A stretch of DNA of 5,340 bases from Alphaproteobacteria bacterium. GTDB lineage: Bacteria; Pseudomonadota; Alphaproteobacteria; Micropepsales; Micropepsaceae. Below the pieces are notes generated by a model. The model did not search any database, had not been told where the DNA came from, and worked only from the letters and a program-made list of their open reading frames with translations. Below are positions 1 through 4,826 of this stretch, in pieces (position 1 is the first letter of the stretch; each line of letters starts with the position of its first letter). The stretch covers positions 1 through 5,340 of the forward strand of contig QKCS01000160.1 in NCBI GenBank assembly GCA_003246795.1, given 5' to 3'. The translations under genes were made by a program, and so were the position numbers.

Positions 1-194
1 AACGACGCCCGGTCCGCCGCCGAGAAGATGATGCCGGGATCGGCCAGATCCAGCACCTTAGTCATATCGACGACGATCGCCGTCGCGAACCCGAAGCGCT
101 TCGAAACGCAGAACAACGCTTGCCCAATGTCCGCGCCGCCGCGAGCAAGCGACAGCTGCGTCGTCAATTCTCTCAACGTGTCGAACGCGCTCAT
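1..194 (-). CDS. LuxR-type regulator, second tandem copy, N-terminal part only
   Basis: Reading the minus strand from ATG at 194 gives 64 open codons to the window edge, so the gene is partial at its 3' end. The product begins MSAFDTLRELTTQLS and contains DIGQAL, KRFG and PGIIFSAADR. It aligns without gaps to the start of the neighbouring LuxR-type gene, with 26 of 64 residues identical by hand count. It is therefore read as the start of an autoinducer-binding-like domain (PF03472 type). The DNA-binding part would lie outside the window. An AGGGG Shine-Dalgarno-like sequence lies 11 bases before the ATG. The matching N-termini of the two copies support both starts. The gene begins 61 bases after the stop of the first copy on the same strand, so co-transcription is possible. 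Ligand and targets cannot be told from this fragment. Confidence 0.75.
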   Translation of the reverse strand, partial: MSAFDTLRELTTQLSLARGGADIGQALFCVSKRFGFATAIVVDMTKVLDLADPGIIFSAADRAS

Positions 195-255
195 CGGCTT
201 GGATACCCCTGACTGGTATGGCTTACCCGGGCGAACGCCGGATTTGGCGTCGTCG

Positions 256-965
256 TCAAGTCAGCACACCGCCGGCACGTTTGGCGACGGCCTGAATGCG
301 CGTGGCGACACCGAGTTTTTCCTTTGCGTTTCTGATGTGAAATCGCACGGTCCTCGGGCTGATGTTCAAGATCTTGCCGACTTCGAAGTCAGTCTTGCCG
401 TCCGCCACCCATCGCAGACACTCGGACTCGCGCGGGCTCAACGGACTGAGCCGCCCGTTCGAATCCAGAAGTTCGCGAAAGCGCGTGAACGCCGCGTGGA
501 CCGCTGCGCTGAGAACCGACTGCACCGATTGCACCAGTTGCGGATCCGGCCCGGTGAAGGCCGCCCCCACACGAGCGCCCCGTCCACGTGAATCGGAATC
601 ACAAGACCGTCCTTGTGCTTTTTGTCACCGGACAGCGAGAACCACCACTCCTTGTGATCCGCCTGCGCCAGCGCCCGGCGGACGTCCGACATCAGGAACG
701 GCCTGTCCGACGCCTGTGCGCGCAAATAAGCGGGTCCGGATACGAAAGGCCGTTCGGTGTCGAAGGCTTCGATCTCTTGGCGGTCGGCGGACGCATAGAC
801 GATCGCCGGGCCGACGCGGCTGAACAGTTTCGTTGCATCGAGGATCAGAAGGTTGGTGAGTCCGAAGCGCTTGCCTAGCGCCAGTAGGGCTTGCCCGATG
901 TCCTCGGCCGTCGATACCGAGGACAATTGTGCTGTCAGCCCTTTCAGCGCTTCCCACGCCGCCAT
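256..965 (-). pseudogene. LuxR-family transcriptional regulator, interrupted by a frameshift
   Basis: From ATG at 965 the first frame encodes an autoinducer-binding-like domain (about residues 1-155, with DIGQALLALGKRFG and DGLVIPIHVDGALVWG). The second frame, ending at the TGA at 258-256, encodes a complete GerE/LuxR helix-turn-helix (about residues 173-236: LSPRESECLRW, ISPRTVRFHIRNAKEKLGV). The frames join at a run of five G on the minus strand (568-564). Adding one G restores VWGAAFTGPDP and a 236-residue protein, close to the usual LuxR size. Without it the first frame ends at 438 after about 175 residues, with a nonsense tail and no DNA-binding domain. The start at 965 is supported by AAAGGAG 14 bases upstream and by alignment with the paralog's start. 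The WxxxY...DP signature of acyl-homoserine-lactone receptors is not visible, so a LuxR solo with another ligand or none is likely. A sequencing error or ribosomal slippage could also explain the break. Confidence 0.8.
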
Positions 966-970
966 CGTTC

Positions 971-983
971 GGAGTCGAACTCC
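971..983 (-). promoter_or_regulatory. Small hairpin over the Shine-Dalgarno of the LuxR gene
   Basis: On the minus strand GGAGT-TCG-ACTCC forms a perfect 5-bp stem with a 3-nt loop. The GGAG of the ribosome binding site AAAGGAG is in its left arm, and the ATG at 965 follows shortly after. Pairing would hide the site from ribosomes. The motif resembles a tRNA T-arm, but no tRNA surrounds it. Confidence 0.35.
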
Positions 984-1009
984 TTTGAGGAACGTCATGC
1001 TCCAATCTG

Positions 1010-1039
1010 CATATACATACCACAATACACACGCGGCAA
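1010..1039 (-). promoter_or_regulatory. Possible sigma-70-type promoter of the LuxR gene
   Basis: On the minus strand TTGCCG (1039-1034) and TATATG (1015-1010) are separated by 18 bases, in a locally AT-rich patch of an otherwise GC-rich gap. Transcription would start near 1003, giving a leader of about 38 bases that contains the AAAGGAG site and the hairpin. This placement puts the in-frame ATG at 998 almost at the transcript end, which favours the start at 965. The match to consensus is moderate. Confidence 0.35.
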
Positions 1040-1207
1040 AGATGACTTCTGCGAGCGCAACGCAACCTTTTGTACAGGCGCGAGCACATGATCGTCCGCA
1101 CACGGTGCACTGCTTTCGTTGACGCAAACGGGAAGCGGCGCGCACGAGCAAACCTCGTCGTCGGACAACACCGCTTCGATCGGTGACACACGCGTCAACG
1201 ATTGGAA

Positions 1208-1507
1208 TCAACCGGCGACGCGTTGTTGTTTGGCCAAAACGATGCGCATTCTTGCTTCCAGCTGCGCTGCCGCCGCCCGCACCCGGCGCAACACGTCGAT
1301 GCCCGCAATGCCCGGCATATTCCAGTCGCAGATCACGATGAGAACTTGGCCAAGATGGAATGACGGCGAATTTTCCCCGTTGAGCGCAGCGATCCGCGTC
1401 ACGCCGACCTTGCCGGCGCACGCAACGCAGGTCGCCCACAAGTGCTCGCTTGTATCACTGGCCTGAACCTTCAGGAGACCGTCGCTCATAAACTCAAGTT
1501 TGCGCAC
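1208..1507 (-). CDS. Truncated response-regulator receiver domain, probably a gene remnant
   Basis: The 99-residue product holds the core of a CheY-like receiver: LVIxxDWNMPG appears as VLIVICDWNMPGIAGIDVLRR, with phosphoacceptor Asp61. Upstream, GLLKVQASDTSEH sits where a receiver normally has the beta-1 strand followed by two acidic residues. Only one acid (Asp18) remains. The protein stops after MRIVLAKQQRVAG, before the conserved Lys and the last alpha/beta units, so about a quarter to a third of a normal 120-residue receiver is missing. The start is uncertain: GTG at 1507 or ATG at 1489 (MSDGLLKVQ, where family similarity begins). Neither has a strong ribosome binding site. No continuation of the domain was found in the other minus-strand frames below 1208. 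It lies 242 bases upstream of the LuxR pair on the same strand. Normal phosphorelay function is unlikely, so it is best regarded as a decaying gene. Confidence 0.55.
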   Translation of the reverse strand: MRKLEFMSDGLLKVQASDTSEHLWATCVACAGKVGVTRIAALNGENSPSFHLGQVLIVICDWNMPGIAGIDVLRRVRAAAAQLEARMRIVLAKQQRVAG

Positions 1508-1854
1508 TAGTCGAAACTGATTCGCACGCTATTGAAGCCCGCGTCACGCCAACATCCGGAGACGACCTGGCACAACTGTCCAACCGGCTGGAAATGACGG
1601 GGCCACACTGCCGTCGGCGGCACGCGCCATCGCGTTGACATGGAACAAGGTGGTGCACGGAGCGATCGCGGCAACCCCACGCGAATGGATTGGCATCGCA
1701 GTCGAGTTCCATCACGGGAACCCGACGCCAGAACTTCGCCTCCACCGGGTTTCCTGCGATCGGAGCGCTGTCGATGCGTGGCGCAGCGGCTTGACGGCCA
1801 CGCGACGCGGCGATCGCCGACGCTTTCGTGTACGACGGACTTCACCCGCGACGC

Positions 1855-1882
1855 GAAATACTCGGGCCGGTTCCGGTATTTC
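1855..1882. repeat. Inverted repeat / hairpin GAAATAC...GTATTTC
   Basis: Arms GAAATAC (1855-1861) and GTATTTC (1876-1882) are perfectly complementary over 7 bp. Inside them CGG (1863-1865) pairs with CCG (1873-1875) after a single bulged T, leaving a 7-nt loop. No T-run follows on either strand, so it does not look like an intrinsic terminator. An operator or an RNA structure is more likely. Confidence 0.5.
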
Positions 1883-1921
1883 TCGCTTCCAGCGCGAACA
1901 AACTTGCACAACCACAAAGGA

Positions 1922-1941
1922 CACTGCCATTAGTGACAGGT
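1922..1941. promoter_or_regulatory. Lux-box-like dyad (CTG-N10-CAG)
   Basis: CTG (1924-1926) and CAG (1937-1939) are exactly 10 bases apart, as in the 20-bp lux/las-box layout. The right arm reads ACAGGT as in the classical box. Six of the eight base pairs across the 16-bp core are symmetric, but the left outer arm does not match. It lies about 105 bases upstream of the PAS_5 start. CTG-N10-CAG is expected about once by chance in a window of this size, so this is weak. Confidence 0.22.
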
Positions 1942-1965
1942 CGACTCGGGCCAAGAGATCACCAA

Positions 1966-1984
1966 TTTCGCGTTGCGCGCGAAA
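1966..1984. repeat. Perfect 7-bp inverted repeat TTTCGCG/CGCGAAA
   Basis: TTTCGCG (1966-1972) and CGCGAAA (1978-1984) are exact reverse complements around a 5-nt spacer TTGCG. It lies 61 bases before the PAS_5 start codon, a usual place for a repressor operator or a leader hairpin. Directly downstream is a tandem copy of TTCCGGCA (1991-1998 and 1999-2006). Confidence 0.5.
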
Positions 1985-2045
1985 ACAGTCTTCCGGCATT
2001 CCGGCACCACCGTGCTGGACGCGTCTCAAAGATAAGAAAACGAAA

Positions 2046-2543
2046 ATGAAGAAGAGACGCGGCAGGCCCGACCCGGACTTTCTCCTCGACGAGACGCTCG
2101 CCATCATCGACGACAAGCTGCGCGAAGCGCTCGACTATTGGACTTCGAAGCGCGGCGATCGTATCGCGCCGGCGCGCCGCGATATCGACGCGCGCGAATC
2201 CAAGTTCTTTCTACCGCACCTGCAGCTGTTCGACGTCGTCGACGGCGGCCGTGCGATCCGCGCCCGGCTTATCGGCACCGCGATCGCGCGCCTGCTGCCG
2301 GATGATCCGACAGGCCGCAAGTTCGACGACAGTTCGCCGCGGCCCGTCGTACACCGCGCGCTGACCGCCGTTCGCTGGGTGATCGCCCATCGCAAACCGT
2401 TGCGCACCTACACGGCGCGAACGGCGCTGGAAGAGAAGACGTTCCTGTCGCATGAGACGTTGTTCCTCCCTCTGTCGAGCGATGGCGCGACGATCGACAT
2501 GATCGCCGTGGTCGGCGTCTTCACCCCGCCGGCGGACGCCTGA
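2046..2543 (+). CDS. PAS_5-type PAS domain protein
   Basis: The product has 165 residues, soluble, with no signal peptide or membrane segment. Residues about 28-160 match the PAS_5 (PF07310) pattern: an ALDYWTSKRGDR opening, PARRDID, FLPHLQLFDVVDGGRAIRARL, GTAIARLLPDDPTGRKFDD, and LPLSSDG with a hydrophobic closing strand. Such stand-alone proteins are common in alphaproteobacteria, and their ligand and output are generally unknown. No kinase, cyclase or DNA-binding output domain follows. The start at 2046 is the nearest ATG before the conserved part. Its ribosome binding site is weak (AAAG, 15 bases upstream). The first residues, MKKRRGRPDPD, are strongly basic and contain RGRP, the core of AT-hook peptides. 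The frame is open further upstream, but that sequence is not domain-like. The potassium channel follows after 84 bases on the same strand, so they may be co-transcribed. A role in sensing is inferred from the fold only. Confidence 0.8.
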   Translation: MKKRRGRPDPDFLLDETLAIIDDKLREALDYWTSKRGDRIAPARRDIDARESKFFLPHLQLFDVVDGGRAIRARLIGTAIARLLPDDPTGRKFDDSSPRPVVHRALTAVRWVIAHRKPLRTYTARTALEEKTFLSHETLFLPLSSDGATIDMIAVVGVFTPPADA

Positions 2544-2613
2544 CGCGGCATGCGGCCAGGCATGTGTACCGGCTTGCAGGCGCTCTCTATGATGCCCGTG
2601 ATCGAAACGAGTC

Positions 2614-2620
2614 AAAGGTG
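2614..2620 (+). promoter_or_regulatory. Ribosome binding site deciding the GTG start of the channel gene
   Basis: AAAGGTG lies 7 bases before GTG at 2628. This is the best Shine-Dalgarno match in the neighbourhood and fixes the non-ATG start of the channel gene. Confidence 0.6.
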
Positions 2621-2627
2621 AGTCGCG

Positions 2628-3419
2628 GTGGCGGCCGACGGTTCTTTATGGCGCGGGTCGCGCGCCAAAATTCGGGATCTTTACGAGGGCACGTCGCGCA
2701 GTTCCGTCAGGTTCCGTTACGCCTTGCTCGCCTTCGACCTCGTGATGATCGTCTTCATTGCCGTCTCGTCCTTCTTTCCGGGTAGCGCGACGGTCGAGGT
2801 GTTGGACGCCGTTTTCGGGCTGGGCGTTCTCGCTGAATTCGCGGCGCGGATGTGGACGACGCGCAGTGTCCGCGGCGAACTCTTTAGCCCGGCGGGCATC
2901 GCGGACATCATCGTCATCTTCTCGCTGCTCGCGCCGCTGGTCGGAGAGAATCTTGCGTTCCTGCGCGCGGTCCGCGCTTTCCGCGCGTTGCGATCGTATC
3001 GCCTGATCGAACGCCTGCGCCACGACGTGCCGGGGTTTCGCCGCAGCGAAAACGTCGTCCTCGCCGCGTCGCACCTGGGTCTGTTCATCTTCGTGATGAC
3101 GGCGGTCGTTTATGAATCGCAACACCATTCGAACCCGGCGATCAACAACTACGCCGACGCCCTCTACTTCACGGTGACGACGCTGACGACGACAGGCTTC
3201 GGCGACATCACCCTGCAGGGCAGTTGGGGCCGCCTGCTCGCCGTCTTGATCATGATCTTCGGCGTGTCGCTGTTCTTGAATCTCGTCCGCGAGATCTTCC
3301 GCGCCCCGAAAGTGAACTGGCGCTGCCGAAACTGCGGCCTCATCCAACACGATGCCGACGCCATCCACTGCAAACACTGCGGCCGCATCCTGCACATGCC
3401 GCACGAAAGCGACGTCTGA
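2628..3419 (+). CDS. Voltage-gated potassium channel with C-terminal zinc ribbon
   Basis: The product has 263 residues and forms an inner-membrane tetrameric cation channel by family. Helices run in order: S1 about 31-50, S2 57-77, S3 89-105, S4 109-131, S5 143-162, pore helix 175-187, S6 200-224. S4 has arginines every third residue (Arg113, 116, 119, 122, 125), the mark of a voltage sensor. Glu70 in S2 and Asp93 in S3 are placed as counter-charges. The filter is TTGFGD (188-193), the K+ type with Phe in place of the usual Tyr. After S6 comes a CxxC-N11-CxxC zinc ribbon (Cys233, Cys236, Cys248, Cys251) in the cytoplasm, whose role is unknown. The start is GTG at 2628 with AAAGGTG 7 bases upstream. 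It would control membrane potential or K+ flux. It converges with the nitronate monooxygenase gene, with 3 bases between the stops. Ion selectivity is inferred from the filter. Confidence 0.9.
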   Translation: MAADGSLWRGSRAKIRDLYEGTSRSSVRFRYALLAFDLVMIVFIAVSSFFPGSATVEVLDAVFGLGVLAEFAARMWTTRSVRGELFSPAGIADIIVIFSLLAPLVGENLAFLRAVRAFRALRSYRLIERLRHDVPGFRRSENVVLAASHLGLFIFVMTAVVYESQHHSNPAINNYADALYFTVTTLTTTGFGDITLQGSWGRLLAVLIMIFGVSLFLNLVREIFRAPKVNWRCRNCGLIQHDADAIHCKHCGRILHMPHESDV

Positions 3420-3426
3420 GCCTCAG
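3416..3426. repeat. Palindrome CTGAG-C-CTCAG across both convergent stop codons
   Basis: The channel's TGA (3417-3419) and the monooxygenase's TGA (TCA on the plus strand, 3423-3425) sit symmetrically in an 11-base palindrome. No T-run follows on either side, so no classical intrinsic terminator separates the two genes. Confidence 0.5.
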
Positions 3427-4490
3427 CCGGCCGAGCCCAACCGCTTCAGCGCCGCGCGCACAAGGTCGAGCGTCAATTCGCCAGCCGGCATCTCGCGCGC
3501 GAAGCGCGGCGCTTGGCCCGACCACAGCGACGTGAAGTCGTCGGAACCCGCGGCTTCGGCCTTTGCGCGCAAAGGAAGCATCGCGTTGACCGCGTTCGGA
3601 AACGCCGGTGCCGCGGCGTTCATCGGCCCGATCTCGCGCGTCGCGCGATTGACGATCGCGCGCGCCGGCCGCCCGGTGAAGACATTCGTCAGCACGGTCT
3701 GATCTTCGCGCGCCGCCTTCAGCGACGCCCGATAGATCGGCGAGATCGTGGCTTCAGGGGTCAACAAATATGCCGTGCCGATCTGCACGCCGGCGGCGCC
3801 GAGCGCGAGCGCCGCGACGATCCCGCGCGCGTCGCCGATGCCGCCCGCGGCGACGACCGGCACGCGAACGGCATCGACGATCTGCGGCACGAGCGCCATC
3901 GTGCCCGGCTGCGAAGCAACGTCGTCGCTCAGGAAGACGCCGCGATGCCCGCCGGCCTCCGCTCCTTGCGCGATGACGGCGTCGACGCCGCGCTCTTCCA
4001 GCCACCGCGCTTCGGCGACCGTCGTCGCGGACGCGACGGCGGCGGCGCCCGCGCTCTTGGCGCGCCGAAGCAGCGCCTCCGGCGGCAAGCCGAAATGAAA
4101 GCTGACGACGCGCGGTTTGAACGCTTCGACAAGCGCGCACGCCTCTTCGTCGAACGGCGCGCGGCCGCCCGGCACGGTCGCCCTGTCGACGCCGAGCTCG
4201 CGGCGATAGGGCGCAAGCGTTTCGATCCAGGCCGCCTCGCGCGCCGGATCGACCGCAGCGGGCGCGTGGCAGAAGAAGTTGAGGTTGAACGGTTTGTCCG
4301 TCCGCTGACGAATGACCTGCACCTCGGCTCGAATCTGTTCCGGCGAAAGCAGCGCGCAGGGCAGCGACCCGAGCCCGCCGGCCTCGCTTACCGCAGCGGC
4401 AAGCGCCGCGCCTTGCGCACCGGCCATCGGCGCCTGGACAATCGGGTGTTCGATGCCAAAGAGATCGAGAAGTCGCCGGTTGGGCCACAT
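3423..4490 (-). CDS. Nitronate monooxygenase (class I, FMN-dependent)
   Basis: The 355-residue product is a full-length member of the nitronate monooxygenase (formerly 2-nitropropane dioxygenase) family. These flavin enzymes use FMN and O2 to break down alkyl nitronates and the toxin propionate-3-nitronate, releasing nitrite. Motifs seen are PIVQAPMAG near the N-terminus (17-24), SFHFGLP (130-136), SATTV (154-158), GAEAGGHRG with the presumed catalytic base His182, the phosphate-binding pair GGIGD (216-220) and GVQIGTAYL (234-242), and SLWSGQ (321-326). Together these fit class I. It is cytoplasmic, with no signal peptide. The ATG at 4490 has GGGAG 7 bases upstream, and the TIM-barrel first strand begins within 20 residues, so the start is secure. 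It is monocistronic in this window, divergent from the DEAD-box helicase gene and convergent with the channel gene. The physiological substrate cannot be told from sequence; detoxification is the likely role. Confidence 0.92.
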   Translation of the reverse strand: MWPNRRLLDLFGIEHPIVQAPMAGAQGAALAAAVSEAGGLGSLPCALLSPEQIRAEVQVIRQRTDKPFNLNFFCHAPAAVDPAREAAWIETLAPYRRELGVDRATVPGGRAPFDEEACALVEAFKPRVVSFHFGLPPEALLRRAKSAGAAAVASATTVAEARWLEERGVDAVIAQGAEAGGHRGVFLSDDVASQPGTMALVPQIVDAVRVPVVAAGGIGDARGIVAALALGAAGVQIGTAYLLTPEATISPIYRASLKAAREDQTVLTNVFTGRPARAIVNRATREIGPMNAAAPAFPNAVNAMLPLRAKAEAAGSDDFTSLWSGQAPRFAREMPAGELTLDLVRAALKRLGSAG

Positions 4491-4573
4491 GACGTCGCTC
4501 CCGCTTGCCCCGCGACATAATAGCGGCCGCCTTCAGCACTCGGAGCGTTTACGGGTCATTTACACAGTTTTTC

Positions 4574-4602
4574 TTGACTTTCGCCGCACCAATGCGCATG
4601 TT
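4574..4602 (+). promoter_or_regulatory. Possible promoter of the DEAD-box helicase gene
   Basis: CTTGACT contains a near-consensus -35 box (TTGACT, 4574-4579). After 17 bases comes CATGTT (4597-4602), a weak -10 with 3 of 6 matches. Transcription would start near 4609, giving a leader of about 218 bases before GTG at 4827. The large palindrome at 4604-4641 would lie at the start of the transcript. Confidence 0.35.
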
Positions 4603-4603
4603 C

Positions 4604-4641
4604 AGCGCTGTCGAAATACGAGTATGTGTTTCGCAAGCGCT
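4604..4641. repeat. 38-nt imperfect palindrome in the divergent intergenic region
   Basis: AGCGCT (4604-4609) pairs with AGCGCT (4636-4641). After a 2x2 internal loop, CGAAATAC (4612-4619) pairs with GTGTTTCG (4626-4633), with one G-U wobble, closing a 6-nt loop. That is 14 base pairs in total, the longest dyad I found in the window. There is no T-run, so it is not terminator-like. Its place beside the putative -10 box and between two divergent genes suggests an operator or a 5'-leader hairpin. Confidence 0.6.
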
Positions 4642-4747
4642 CTCGCCGCGTGAACGGCCAGGGATCTAAATCGGTCCCCTTTCGATACCTTTAGAGCGCC
4701 AACCATCCGGAACTGCCCAGGTAACACGCGGGGCGTCCTACGCAACC

Positions 4748-4785
4748 CGCGATTTTTCGCGCGCGCTGACGAGGGCTGCGAGCCC
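4748..4785 (+). other. Two small hairpins in the helicase leader
   Basis: CGCGA-TTTT-TCGCG (4748-4761) and GGGCT-GCG-AGCCC (4773-4785) each form a perfect 5-bp stem with a short loop, 41 bases or more before the helicase start. They suggest a folded 5' leader. No known riboswitch was recognised. Confidence 0.35.
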
Positions 4786-4826
4786 CGGGGCGCACGCGCG
4801 GACTCGCATTTTGAAAGTGAACTTGA

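Larger units (their letters stand above)
1508..2045. other. 538-base stretch without a convincing gene, rich in inverted repeats
   Basis: Open frames occur here on both strands, but their translations are low-complexity, arginine- and serine-rich and show no motif I recognise. No frame has a clear ribosome binding site. The PAS_5 frame stays open upstream to an ATG at 1635, but that extension has no domain-like character. Contents that can be seen are a hairpin at 1855-1882, a lux-box-like dyad at 1922-1941, a perfect 7-bp inverted repeat at 1966-1984 and a tandem 8-mer at 1991-2006. It may be a decayed gene, a long regulatory region for the PAS gene, or both. Confidence 0.6.

Noticed and set aside
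28..591. 187-codon plus-strand frame at the left edge
   Set aside because: It runs antisense across both LuxR genes and shows no recognisable features.
971..983. tRNA T-arm (GGAGTTCGACTCC) suggesting a tRNA gene
   Set aside because: No acceptor, D or anticodon arms and no CCA-type end are present around it.
966..1439. N-terminal extension of the LuxR protein upstream of 965
   Set aside because: The paralog starts at the position matching 965, and the extension is cysteine- and arginine-rich noise that crosses the likely promoter.
1507..1917. Minus-strand frame considered as a PilZ or chemotaxis gene remnant
   Set aside because: Only vague resemblance; no motif could be placed with confidence in any of the three frames.
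1635..2045. N-terminal extension of the PAS protein from an ATG at 1635
   Set aside because: The 137 extra residues are arginine- and serine-rich with no domain signature, and the frame lacks a ribosome binding site there.
2538..2561. GCCTG...CAGGC inverted repeat over the PAS stop codon as a terminator
   Set aside because: The stem is only 5 bp with a 14-nt loop and no T-run, so it is not a credible intrinsic terminator.
2646..3404. 252-codon open frame on the minus strand opposite the channel
   Set aside because: Translation is a charged shadow without domain features, while the plus strand encodes a clear six-helix channel.
3513..4520. 335-codon open frame on the plus strand opposite the nitronate monooxygenase
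   Set aside because: It is an arginine-rich antisense shadow of a gene with clear motifs; such long frames are common in GC-rich DNA.
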